Below are positions 6,876-15,091 of a DNA stretch of 26,860 nt, piece by piece. This stretch comes from VGBK01 sp964548475. GTDB lineage: Bacteria; Actinomycetota; Acidimicrobiia; Spongiisociales; UBA11373. The stretch lies in contig CAZJRF010000013.1 in NCBI GenBank assembly GCA_964548475.1, forward strand, positions 1 to 26,860, read 5' to 3'. How positions within the stretch are numbered: the stretch's first letter is position 1; each line of letters starts with the position of its first letter. Made by a program: the position numbers and the translations under genes. The notes beneath the pieces were generated by a model that was given only the letters and a program-made list of their open reading frames with translations, had not been told where the DNA came from and ran no database searches.

Positions 6876-9121
6876 CCACTGACATGATCGGGGCCTCGCT
6901 GCCGAGGACGGGTGGGGAAGAACGGGTGACCGGGGCTCTGGAGTACACGGCCGACGTCAAGCTGGCCGGGTTCCTCCACGCGAAGCTGGTCACCGTCGAC
7001 GCCGCTCGGGCCCGGCTCATCTCCATCGACAAGAGTGCCGCCGAAGTGGTGACCGGCGTGCAGCTGGTCATGACCGCCGCCGACTTGCCGCAGCCGGTGC
7101 CGCGGTTCGGCCCCCAAGTGAATGATCGCCCCGTGCTGGCGGTCGATGAGGTGCGCTACCACGGGGAGCCGGTGGCCATCGTGGTGGCCGAGAGCAAGGA
7201 TGCCGCCGAGGAGGGTGCCCGCCTGGTCAAGGTGGAGCACGAGGAGCTGCCCGCCGTGTACACGGTGGACGAGGCTCTCGACCCCGGCGCTCCGCTGGTG
7301 CAGGACCCGGCCATCCGCCGGCCCGGCGACCCGCTGGCCGACACCAACAAGTTCTCCGAACACCACTTCGGCTGGGGGGACGTGGAGGCGGCCGAGGCCG
7401 AGGCCGACCTGGTGGTGGATCACACCTACGAGTATCCGATGGTGACCCAGTTCGCCATCGAGCCGCATGCTTGCCAAGCCGCCGCGGACGGGGATGGGAT
7501 CGCCATGTGGGCGACCACACAGCACCCCTACCAGCTGCAGAAGATCCTGGCCAAGCTGCTCGACCTGCCCCTGTCCAAGGTGCGGGTGTTCGCTCCCGAC
7601 CTCGGGGGCGGCTTCGGGGGCAAACAGTGGCCGCACATGCACCCGGCGGTGGCCTTTGCCGCACAGCGCGTTGGGCGCCCGGTGAAGCTGGTGATGACCC
7701 TGGAGGAGAGCTTCCAGGCGGTCCGGCGCACTTCGGCCAAGGTGCGTCACCGTGCCGGCTTCCGCTCCGACGGCACGCTGGTGTTCGAGGACATCGAGAG
7801 CAACTTTCTGATCGGGGCCTATGCCGACATCGCCGACCGGGTGGTCACCAAGGGCAGCTGGCTGGCGGCCGGTCCTTATCGGGTGCCGGCGGTGCGCATC
7901 ATCGCCCGCGGGGTGCTTTCCAACACCCCGCCGGCCACCGCCATGCGGGGTTTCGGCATCCCCGAGACCGCCTGGCCGCGCGAGATGAACATCGACGAGG
8001 CGGCGGCGGCTCTGGGCATCGACCGTCTCGAGATCCGCCTGCGCAACCTGCCTCAATACGGCCAGGAGTTCGTGCCGGGGGAGACCCCGGCCGACGGGCG
8101 CTGGGAGCAGACGGTGCGCCGGGCCGCCGAGCTCATCGACTGGGGGAAGCCTCTCCCCGAGGGGCGCGGCCGGGGCCTGGCGCTGGGCTGCAAGTCGGGC
8201 CCGACCACCGGCATCTCGTACGGCACCGTGCGCTTGCTGAACGACGGCAGCGCCATCTTGCTGTCGGGCGTCTCCGACATGGGCCAGGGAGCCCGCACGG
8301 TGTACGCCCAGATAGTCGCCTACGAGCTCGGTGTCCCGATGGAGAAGATTGCCGTGATCATGGGTGACACCGCCGTGGTGCCCTTCACCCAGCAGACTTC
8401 GGCGAGCCGGTCCACCGTGCTCATGGGGAACGCGACCCTGGAGGCCTGCCGCGACATCCAGCGTCAACTGCGGCGGGCGGCGGCCGACCTTTACGAGGTG
8501 GATGAGTCGGCGATCTCCGTTGAGCACGGTGTGGTGCGGCTCCCCGATCGGGAGCTGTCCATGGCCGAGGTGGCCAAGGCAGCCCTGGGCAGCCTGGGCG
8601 GGGAGTTCATCGGCAACGGAGTGGGCCGCAAGGACGCCACGCCCGGGCACCCCATCAAGGGGACGGCCTACTTTTACGAGTTCAATTGCACGGCCATTGA
8701 GGTCGAGGTGGACCGGGGCACCGGGGAGACCACCGTCCTCCGCCACGTGACGGTGGCCGACACCGGCAAGTCGCTCAACCCCATGCAGGTGAGCGGGCAG
8801 GACGACGGGGCGGCCATCATGGGCCTGGGCCACGCCATGATGGAGCACTACATCTTCGACGAGAAGGGCCGGGTGAGGAACCTGGGGGCCATCGACTACC
8901 GGATTCCCACCAGCAAGGACCTGCCGCTCGAGCTGATCAGCGAGCAGATCGAGAATGGGGACGGCCCCGGGCCCTACGGGTGCAAGGGCGTCAGCGAAGG
9001 TGCCCTGCTGTGCACGGCTCCCGCGCTGGGCGCGGCGGTACGCGAGGCCATCGGCGTCGCCATTCGCGACCTCCCCCTCACGCCCGAGCGAGTCTGGCGG
9101 GCGATGAGGGACGGGCGATGA
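6872..9121 (+). CDS. Xanthine dehydrogenase family, molybdopterin-binding (large) subunit
   Basis: 749 residues from ATG 6872. It binds the molybdenum cofactor and hydroxylates the substrate with oxygen from water. Seen: LGGGFGGKQ at 244-252, AMRGFG at 357-362, and GVSEGALL with the presumed catalytic Glu709. The active-site loop AMRGFG is of the xanthine/aldehyde-oxidase-like kind; the AYRCSFR loop of true CO dehydrogenase is missing, so CO is not the substrate. The actual substrate (N-heterocycle, aldehyde or other) cannot be read from the sequence. No maturation genes (XdhC-, CoxD/E/F-like) are found in the window. The stop overlaps the cyclase start in an ATGA junction, so the hydrolase probably acts on the product or substrate of this enzyme. 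Confidence 0.94.
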   Translation: MTTDMIGASLPRTGGEERVTGALEYTADVKLAGFLHAKLVTVDAARARLISIDKSAAEVVTGVQLVMTAADLPQPVPRFGPQVNDRPVLAVDEVRYHGEPVAIVVAESKDAAEEGARLVKVEHEELPAVYTVDEALDPGAPLVQDPAIRRPGDPLADTNKFSEHHFGWGDVEAAEAEADLVVDHTYEYPMVTQFAIEPHACQAAADGDGIAMWATTQHPYQLQKILAKLLDLPLSKVRVFAPDLGGGFGGKQWPHMHPAVAFAAQRVGRPVKLVMTLEESFQAVRRTSAKVRHRAGFRSDGTLVFEDIESNFLIGAYADIADRVVTKGSWLAAGPYRVPAVRIIARGVLSNTPPATAMRGFGIPETAWPREMNIDEAAAALGIDRLEIRLRNLPQYGQEFVPGETPADGRWEQTVRRAAELIDWGKPLPEGRGRGLALGCKSGPTTGISYGTVRLLNDGSAILLSGVSDMGQGARTVYAQIVAYELGVPMEKIAVIMGDTAVVPFTQQTSASRSTVLMGNATLEACRDIQRQLRRAAADLYEVDESAISVEHGVVRLPDRELSMAEVAKAALGSLGGEFIGNGVGRKDATPGHPIKGTAYFYEFNCTAIEVEVDRGTGETTVLRHVTVADTGKSLNPMQVSGQDDGAAIMGLGHAMMEHYIFDEKGRVRNLGAIDYRIPTSKDLPLELISEQIENGDGPGPYGCKGVSEGALLCTAPALGAAVREAIGVAIRDLPLTPERVWRAMRDGR

Positions 9122-10008
9122 GCTCCCACCGGGAGGTGGGCCCCGCCGGGGGCATCCCGGCGGCCAAGCTGGTCGAAGCCGCCGGGCTGGTGCGAGAGGG
9201 GCGAGCGTTCTCCCTGGCAGCCGCGCGCTACCCGGGGATGCCCCTGTTCCCCGGCCACCCGCCCTTCCAGGTGGTGCTCTACCGCACGCCGGAGGGGATC
9301 CGGGCCGAGGGCGCCCAGCCCTGGGGGCCTCCCAACGACGCCGGGCTGGGCTACATGGCCGAGTATCAGATGGCCACCTCCCACTCGGGGGCCCACATCG
9401 ACGCGCTGGCTCACATGACGGTGGGCCCCGACAACCACTGGTACGGCGGGGGCAACACCGCCGAGCACCTGACCGACAAGGGCCCGAACCTGGGCGACGC
9501 GGAGAAGCTCCCCTCTTTCTTCACCCGCGGAGTGCTGCTCGATCCCCCGGCCTTCCGGGGGATCGACGCCCTGCCGGCGAGCTCCCCGGTGACGGGGAGG
9601 GAGCTGGAGGCCGTGGCCGAGGCCCAGGGGGTGGAGGTGCGGCCCTGGGATGTCCTCCTGATCCGCACCGGCTACCTGAAGTACTGGCCCGATGAAGCGG
9701 CGCTGGCCGAGCACCGCACCGCCGGGCCCGACCTTTCGGCCGCGGAGTGGATGCTCGAAAGAGGGGTGATCGCCACCGGCACCGACACCGAGACCTATGA
9801 GGTGCAGCCGGCCCCCGATCGGGGCACTCCCGCCAACCCGCAGCCGGTGCACACCCGGCTGCTCATCGAGAGCGGGATCTATCTGATGGAGAGCCTCTAC
9901 CTGGAGGAGCTGGCCGCCGAGAAGGTGTACGAGTTCTTGTTCGTGGCGCTGCCCCTGAAGATCCGGGGAGCGACCGGCTCCATGGTCGACCCGCTGGCGG
10001 TGGTGTGA
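9118..10008 (+). CDS. Cyclase family hydrolase (kynurenine formamidase-like)
   Basis: 296 residues from ATG 9118, which overlaps the large-subunit stop by 4 bp. The cyclase family (PF04199 type) are metal-dependent amide or lactone hydrolases, including kynurenine formamidase and isatin hydrolase. The signature appears as H89-S-G-A-H93-I-D95-A-L-A-H99; compared with the usual HxGTHxDxPxH, Thr is Ala and Pro is Leu, but the metal-binding His and Asp residues remain. The C-terminal half carries a further TDTETYEVQP block and a VHTRLLIESGIYLMESL stretch typical of longer members. No signal peptide is seen. Its place between a Mo-hydroxylase and an alcohol dehydrogenase suggests ring opening of an oxidised heterocycle or lactone; this is inference. 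Confidence 0.88.
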   Translation: MSSHREVGPAGGIPAAKLVEAAGLVREGRAFSLAAARYPGMPLFPGHPPFQVVLYRTPEGIRAEGAQPWGPPNDAGLGYMAEYQMATSHSGAHIDALAHMTVGPDNHWYGGGNTAEHLTDKGPNLGDAEKLPSFFTRGVLLDPPAFRGIDALPASSPVTGRELEAVAEAQGVEVRPWDVLLIRTGYLKYWPDEAALAEHRTAGPDLSAAEWMLERGVIATGTDTETYEVQPAPDRGTPANPQPVHTRLLIESGIYLMESLYLEELAAEKVYEFLFVALPLKIRGATGSMVDPLAVV

Positions 10009-10012
10009 CCGG

Positions 10013-11062
10013 ATGACGATGAGAGCTCTGGTCCTCAGCGCGCCCGGGCTGTTCTCCGTGGAGGAGGTGCCCGTCCCCAGGCCCGGGCCGGGACAGGTGC
10101 TCTGCCGGGTGCGGGCCCTGTCTATCTGCGGCACCGACGCCCACCTGATTCGCGGCGACTACCCCGGCTTCTGGCCCCCCTCTTACCCGTTCATCCCCGG
10201 GCACGAGTGGGCCGGGGAAGTCGTGGAGCTGGGCCCGGAGACGGAGGGGCTGGGGTGGGCGGTGGGAGACCGGGTCGCCGGCACCTCCCACGACGCTTGC
10301 GGCTTGTGCCGCCGCTGCATTGAAGGCCGTTACAACTTGTGCGAGAACTACGGCAAGCCGGGCCTGCACCGTCAGTACGGTCATACCACCCAGGGCGCCT
10401 GTGCGGAGTACGTGGTGCACGGCGTCAAGGCCGTGTTCCACCTCCCCGATGCCCTCGGCTTCCACGAGGGGGCCCTGCTCGATCCGGCCTCCATCGCCCT
10501 GCACACCGCCAACCGGGGCGGGGTGAAGCCGGGCGACACGGTGGCGGTGATGGGCCCCGGCCCCATCGGGCTGCTCGCCGCCGATGCTGCCCGGGCGCGC
10601 GGGGCGGGGCGGGTAATCGTGGTCGGCCGGGGCGACCGCTTGGCCAAGGCGGCCGAGCTGGACCACGAGACGTTCGACTACCGCGACGAGGACCCGGTGC
10701 AGGCAGTGCGGGCGGCCACGGAAGGCTTCGGCCCGGACGTGGTGCTCGACTGCGCCGGGGTCCCCGACTCGCTGCGCTGGGGGATCGCCATGCTGCGCAA
10801 AGGGGGCCGCTGTGTGGTGGTCGGCATCCCGGTGAGCGACGTGGCACTGACCTTGCAGGAGCTGGTGCTCTTCGAGAAGGAGTTGGTGGGCTGCCGGGCC
10901 ACCGCCGGGGAAATGGCCGACGTGATCCCGCTGGTGGTAGACGGCCGGATCCGGGTGCGGGAGCTGCACACCCACACTTTCCCGCTGGCCCTCTTCGCCA
11001 TCGCTCTTCGCACCTTCAACGAGCGCAGGGACGGCGCTCTCAAGGTGATCGTGGAACCGTAG
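10013..11062 (+). CDS. Zinc-dependent alcohol dehydrogenase (medium-chain dehydrogenase family)
   Basis: 349 residues. Catalytic zinc ligands: C39 in SICGTD, and H64-E65 in PGHEWAGEV. Structural zinc: C96, C99, C102 and C110 in a Cx2Cx2Cx7C loop. The Rossmann motif is GPGPIGLLAADAARARGAG; the residues after the second strand (VVGRGDR) lack the usual acidic residue of NAD-specific members, so NADP use is possible. It belongs to the threonine/sorbitol dehydrogenase-like side of the family and would oxidise a secondary alcohol or polyol. It starts 4 bp after the cyclase stop and is the last gene of the plus-strand run. Its end overlaps the end of the convergent MFS gene by 23 bp. ATG 10019 is an alternative start. 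Confidence 0.93.
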   Translation: MTMRALVLSAPGLFSVEEVPVPRPGPGQVLCRVRALSICGTDAHLIRGDYPGFWPPSYPFIPGHEWAGEVVELGPETEGLGWAVGDRVAGTSHDACGLCRRCIEGRYNLCENYGKPGLHRQYGHTTQGACAEYVVHGVKAVFHLPDALGFHEGALLDPASIALHTANRGGVKPGDTVAVMGPGPIGLLAADAARARGAGRVIVVGRGDRLAKAAELDHETFDYRDEDPVQAVRAATEGFGPDVVLDCAGVPDSLRWGIAMLRKGGRCVVVGIPVSDVALTLQELVLFEKELVGCRATAGEMADVIPLVVDGRIRVRELHTHTFPLALFAIALRTFNERRDGALKVIVEP

Positions 11063-12278
11063 CGTCGGCCGCCGGCTCTTCATCGGGCCGGGACCGGCGC
11101 CCGGAAGCCAGCATGGTCCCGAACAGCAGAGCGGCGGCCACCACGGCCAGCCCGGTGACGTACATGGTCCACAGGCGGCCCTGGGAATCGAAGAGCTGTC
11201 CCACCACCCACGGGAGGAGCATGGATCCGAGGCTGCCCCCCACCAGGAAGGCCGAGCTCACCTGGCTGGTGATGGGCATGCGCTCGGCGGCGAAGTTGAA
11301 ACTGGCCGGGATCATTGAGGCCACGAAGACGCCGAACCCGATGGTGCCGATCCAGAGAGCGGGCGTCCACTCGGGCAGCAGGATGACCAGTCCCAGGCTC
11401 GCCGCGGCTCCCACCAGATCTACTTGCAGCATGCCGCGGGGCGACAGGCGCCAGGCCAGGGGAATGGAGATGATCCGCCCGACCACCAGGCCGCCCCAGA
11501 ACGCCGAGTTGACCACCCGGGCGGTGGTCTCCGAGCCGATGGCCTCTTCGGCGTAGGAGAAGATCCAGCCGCCGAAGGCCAGTTCGGCTCCCATGTGCAT
11601 GAAGAAGAACAGGGCGATCAAGGCGATGAGCCAGGCGTGGCGGCGCAGTGAGCGGAGGCCGCCGATGGCGGGCTCGACCTCTTCCGGGCGATCGGGGCTG
11701 GGCAGGCGGGCCAGCCAGAGGGCGACGGGAACCATGAGAGCCGCGAACAACCAGAAGGTAGTGGTCGCGTTCCCCGTGGCCACCGCGAAGCGGTCGATGA
11801 CCAGCGGCCCGAGGAAGGCTCCGATGCCGAAGGACAGGTGCAGGGCGTTCATGTAAGGGGGGACGTCCCCCCGATACAGCCACACCATGAGGGTGTTACC
11901 CCCCACGTCCATCAGGCCCAGCGAGATCCCGATCAGAGCAAACACCGCCATCAGCAGCCACAGCGAACCCAGCCAGGGGATGGTGACGGTGAGCAGGGCC
12001 ATGCTCAGGAGGGCGGCGGTGAGCACCCGGTTCCCGGCCAGCCGGGCATACAAGCGCCCGGCGAGCAGGGAGCCGCCGATGTAGCCCAGCGAGCTGGCGG
12101 TGAAGAGCAGGGCGATTGCCTCGGTCGAGGACCCGCTCTGCTCCTTGAGAGCATCCAGGGAAGGCCCGATGGGGGTGAGCATCAGGCCGAGGAGCACGTA
12201 GGCCGCGTAGTAGGCGGCGGCGATGCGCAGCTTGCGCGCCCTGGGCAACTGGGAAGGCGGGGTGGTGCCTGGGTGCAT
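11040..12278 (-). CDS. MFS transporter, probable 12 transmembrane segments
   Basis: 412 residues from ATG 12278; AGGAG precedes it at good spacing, while the upstream in-frame ATGs (12299, 12323) would place that ribosome site inside the gene. The protein has repeated hydrophobic segments through its whole length (for example AAYYAAYVLLGLMLTPIG near the start), a cytoplasmic SLLAGRLYARLAGNR loop after segment 2, and a GGNTLMVWLY region followed by MNALHLSFGIGAFLGPL, features that recall the FucP / MFSD4-type sugar transporters. It is the last gene of the minus-strand run and probably imports the substrate of the locus. Its final 23 bp overlap the alcohol dehydrogenase end, tail to tail. Confidence 0.9.
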   Translation of the reverse strand: MHPGTTPPSQLPRARKLRIAAAYYAAYVLLGLMLTPIGPSLDALKEQSGSSTEAIALLFTASSLGYIGGSLLAGRLYARLAGNRVLTAALLSMALLTVTIPWLGSLWLLMAVFALIGISLGLMDVGGNTLMVWLYRGDVPPYMNALHLSFGIGAFLGPLVIDRFAVATGNATTTFWLFAALMVPVALWLARLPSPDRPEEVEPAIGGLRSLRRHAWLIALIALFFFMHMGAELAFGGWIFSYAEEAIGSETTARVVNSAFWGGLVVGRIISIPLAWRLSPRGMLQVDLVGAAASLGLVILLPEWTPALWIGTIGFGVFVASMIPASFNFAAERMPITSQVSSAFLVGGSLGSMLLPWVVGQLFDSQGRLWTMYVTGLAVVAAALLFGTMLASGRRSRPDEEPAADATVPRSP

Positions 12279-12338
12279 GTCGCTGCGCTCCTGTCGCATC
12301 GGGGTCTGCCACGGGGCGGACACGCGCTCGCCGGCCGA

Positions 12339-13202
12339 CTACGGCCGTCGGCCGGCGGTCAGCTTGTCGTAGAGAGCCGAGACGTTCTCCCGCTGGATGT
12401 GGTCCATCATGTACTCCTGGCCGATGTCCACCGGGAAGCGGTCGGAGAAGCTGATGCGAGCGATGCACTCATCCTTGCTCCAGCCTTTGGCGACGCCCAC
12501 GGCCACCGCGGCGACCCACTCCATGAGAAAGGCCTTCTGCACGGCCAGGTAGGCCCTGGTGGTCACCGGGCCGTGGCCGGGGATCACGTGGTCTACGTCG
12601 AGCCCGCTCAGCCGGTCGAGGGCCGCCAGCCACTCGTCCACGTTCGAGACGTAGAGCCAGGTCTGGCACTCGCAGAAGACGGTGTCGCCGGTGAAGAGCA
12701 CCCGTTCCTGGGGCACGTGCACCGCGATCTGGCCGACGGTGTGACCTCCGGTGTACATCAGTTCGAAGGCGTGTCCCCCGACCTGGAGGGTGAGGTCTTC
12801 GGTGAACGTGATCGCCGGGCGGTTGGGATCCCGGTAGTAGGTCTCCTCGTCGGGGAAGATCGCCTCCCCTTCGGGGTCGTCGGTGGGCAGCGCCTCCTTG
12901 GCGTACCAGTAGGGGCTGGGGTGCTGGCTGGGCAGCATGAAGTTGTTGGCCACCTCGATGTGGGCCACCACCGGTCCGGCCCCCCGGAAGTAGTAGTTGC
13001 CGAAGATGTGGTCCACGTGATGCTCGGTGTTGATCACGTAGCGAATGGGCCCGTGGGCCTCGGCCTCCCGGCGCATCTCAACCGCCCGGGTGGGCAGCTG
13101 GGGCGTGTCGATCACCACCACGCCGTCGGAGGTGACCACGTAGCTGGGGTTGCACCCCCGCTGGGTGGTATCGGTGAATACGTTGGCCGTCACCTGCTGC
13201 AC
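12339..13202 (-). CDS. Metallo-beta-lactamase fold hydrolase with altered metal motif
   Basis: 287 residues; GTG 13202 follows AGAAGGGAG at good spacing. The MBL fold is shown by SDGVVVIDTP near residue 25-34, NTEHHVDHIFGN at 58-69, GGHTVGQ, FTGDTVF and VIPGHGPVT in order. In the usual T-H-x-H-x-D-H motif the first His is replaced by Glu60, leaving H62, D64 and H65. This may define a subfamily with a changed metal site rather than a dead enzyme, because all other ligands remain. The family hydrolyses esters, lactones, thioesters and amides. The gene lies between the SDR (76 bp upstream) and the MFS transporter (60 bp downstream) on the same strand, so a role in the same pathway is likely. Substrate unknown. 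Confidence 0.88.
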   Translation of the reverse strand: MQQVTANVFTDTTQRGCNPSYVVTSDGVVVIDTPQLPTRAVEMRREAEAHGPIRYVINTEHHVDHIFGNYYFRGAGPVVAHIEVANNFMLPSQHPSPYWYAKEALPTDDPEGEAIFPDEETYYRDPNRPAITFTEDLTLQVGGHAFELMYTGGHTVGQIAVHVPQERVLFTGDTVFCECQTWLYVSNVDEWLAALDRLSGLDVDHVIPGHGPVTTRAYLAVQKAFLMEWVAAVAVGVAKGWSKDECIARISFSDRFPVDIGQEYMMDHIQRENVSALYDKLTAGRRP

Positions 13203-13278
13203 GGTCGCCCGCTCCCTTCTGCGGCGGTCGCCTGGTCGTTGCCGGCCGCCGGACGTCCCGGCCCCGGCGGTCTGGTGC

Positions 13279-14064
13279 TCATTGGGTGGCCGTCAGCCCC
13301 CCGTCGATGGTCAGGATCTGCCCCGTGACGAAAGCCGACGCGTCGGAGCAGAAGAACAGCACGGCTCCCAGTAGGTCGTCGGGAGTGCCCACCCGGCCCA
13401 GGGGGATGCGCGAGACGACACCCTTCTTGAAATCGGGGTCGTCGAGGAGCATTGCCACTTGCGGGGTGTCCACGAAAGTGGGGGAGATGGCGTTCACCGT
13501 GATCCCGTAAGGGGCCCACTCGGTGGCCATCTGGCGGGTCAGCGAGCTGATCGCCCCCTTGGCGGCCACGTAGGCTGAGTAGCCGGCGTTGATGCCCAGC
13601 TGGGCTCGCACCGAGGAGATGTTGAGCACCCGGCCCCCGTGGCCGGCGGAGATCATCGCCCGGGCCGCCGCCTGGGTGGGGAGGAGATTGGCCCGCACGT
13701 TGAGCTCGAAGATCCAGTCCCAGGCGTCGCGCGGGTACTCGTGAACGGGGTAGAGCACCTTGCCCGCCCCGCCGCCGATGGCGTTGATGATGATGTCGAG
13801 GCGGCCGAGCCCTTCGATCGTCTCGGCGACCGCCCGGTCGGCGTCTTCCTCCCTGGTCATATCGCCGGCCACCACCAGCGAGCGGCAGCCGCTGTCGCGC
13901 ACCTTCTGCGCGGCCGGCTCTCCCAGCTCGCGGGTGCGCTCCACGACCGCCACGTCGGCCCCGGCACCGGCCACGCCGCAGGCCAGCGCGGAGCCTATGC
14001 CCCCGCCCCCGCCGGGGATGAGGGCCACCTTGCCGTCGAGGCGGAACCTGTCCAGGCTGCTCAT
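13279..14064 (-). CDS. Short-chain dehydrogenase/reductase (SDR)
   Basis: 261 residues from ATG 14064, preceded by GGAAGGAG 6 bp away; the longer reading from 14118 has no such support. Classical SDR: nucleotide-binding GGGGGIG at about 18-24 (the usual TG before it is PG), NAIGGG in the NNAG position, catalytic S150/S151 in NISSV, and Y165-x3-K169 in YVAAK. The C-terminus LTIDGG is typical. It would oxidise or reduce a hydroxyl/carbonyl group in the cytoplasm. It sits between the split transketolase and the MBL hydrolase on the same strand, a common arrangement in sugar and sugar-acid catabolic clusters. Confidence 0.94.
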   Translation of the reverse strand: MSSLDRFRLDGKVALIPGGGGGIGSALACGVAGAGADVAVVERTRELGEPAAQKVRDSGCRSLVVAGDMTREEDADRAVAETIEGLGRLDIIINAIGGGAGKVLYPVHEYPRDAWDWIFELNVRANLLPTQAAARAMISAGHGGRVLNISSVRAQLGINAGYSAYVAAKGAISSLTRQMATEWAPYGITVNAISPTFVDTPQVAMLLDDPDFKKGVVSRIPLGRVGTPDDLLGAVLFFCSDASAFVTGQILTIDGGLTATQ

Positions 14065-14140
14065 GCTCACTCCTTCCCGAGGCGGCGGTCCGCGCCTCGC
14101 CGGTGCGCCGGGGGGCACTGTCGGCTGCCTTCGTCTTGCG

Positions 14141-15091
14141 TCATGCTCCCCGAGCGCGCACGAACCCTGCGATGGCCTCGGCGGTCCGCTCGACCGAGAG
14201 CCCGTACTTCTCCAGCAGAGCCTGGTCGGGGCCCGACTCCCCGAAGAGATCGGCCAGGCCGTGCCGCTTGACCGGGACCGGGTGGTGGTCGGAGAGGAGT
14301 TCGGCCACTGCTCCGCCCAGGCCCCCGATGACGGTGTGCTCCTCGGTGGTGACTACGAAGCCGGTGGCCCGGGCTGCCTCCACGATGCCCTCCTGGTCGA
14401 GCGGCTTCAGGGTGGGTACGTGCACCAGGTGCACGTCGATGCCCTTCCCGGCCAGGATCTCGGCGGCCTGGAAGGCTCGCGCGGTATGGGTGCCGGTCGA
14501 GAACACGGTGACGTCCTTGCCTTCTCGCAGCACGGTGGAACGCCCGAGCTCGAAGCGGTAGTCGTCGCCGAAGACAACCGGGGACGACTCGCGGCTCAGG
14601 CGCAGGTAGACCGGCCCGGGATGCTCCACGATGGCCTTGATGGCCTGGCGGGTCTCGACCTCGTCGGCCGGCGCCACTACCACCATGTTGGCCATGGCCC
14701 GCATGATCGCCAGATCGTCGAAGATCAGGTGAGTCTTGCCGGTCATGCCGGCCAGGAGGCCTGCGTACCCGCCGGCAATCTTCACCGGCAGCTTGGGCTG
14801 GGCGATGAGCACCCGGATGGAATCCAGGGCCCGGGCCACCGCGAAGCAGGCGAAGGTGGAGACGAAGGGGATGAAGCCCACGCTGGCCATGCCGGCCGCC
14901 GCCCCGAGCAGGTTCTGCTCGGCGATGCCCATCTGGAAGAAGCGATCCGGATGGGCGTTCTCGAAAATGTCGGCCCGGGTCGAGCTGCCCAGGTCGCCGT
15001 CGAGCACCACGATGCGGGGATCAGTGTTGGCCAACTCGGCCACGGTCTCGCCGAAGGCGACGCGCAGGGCCTTTCCGGGAGCGAGGGTCAT
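14141..15091 (-). CDS. Transketolase, C-terminal half
   Basis: 316 residues from ATG 15091, with a full AAGGAGGTG ribosome site at 15096-15104. It contains the pyrimidine-binding and C-terminal domains of transketolase; the catalytic Glu58 lies in MGIAEQN, which activates thiamine diphosphate. The start codon overlaps the stop of the N-terminal half (ATGA), so the two polypeptides should be made together and form one enzyme. Split transketolases are frequent in catabolic clusters, where they act on special sugars or sugar acids and are separate from the housekeeping one-chain enzyme. Together the halves would transfer a two-carbon unit from a ketose-like substrate. Confidence 0.94.
   Translation of the reverse strand: MTLAPGKALRVAFGETVAELANTDPRIVVLDGDLGSSTRADIFENAHPDRFFQMGIAEQNLLGAAAGMASVGFIPFVSTFACFAVARALDSIRVLIAQPKLPVKIAGGYAGLLAGMTGKTHLIFDDLAIMRAMANMVVVAPADEVETRQAIKAIVEHPGPVYLRLSRESSPVVFGDDYRFELGRSTVLREGKDVTVFSTGTHTARAFQAAEILAGKGIDVHLVHVPTLKPLDQEGIVEAARATGFVVTTEEHTVIGGLGGAVAELLSDHHPVPVKRHGLADLFGESGPDQALLEKYGLSVERTAEAIAGFVRARGA

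Noticed and set aside
6821..8848. Long open frame on the minus strand opposite the Mo-hydroxylase large subunit
   Set aside because: It is a frame shadow in GC-rich DNA: composition is His/Gly/Arg-rich, no family motif, and the plus strand holds a complete enzyme with known motifs.
6872..9121. Aerobic CO dehydrogenase (CoxL)
   Set aside because: The AYRCSFR active-site loop is absent; the loop is AMRGFG as in other xanthine-dehydrogenase-family hydroxylases.
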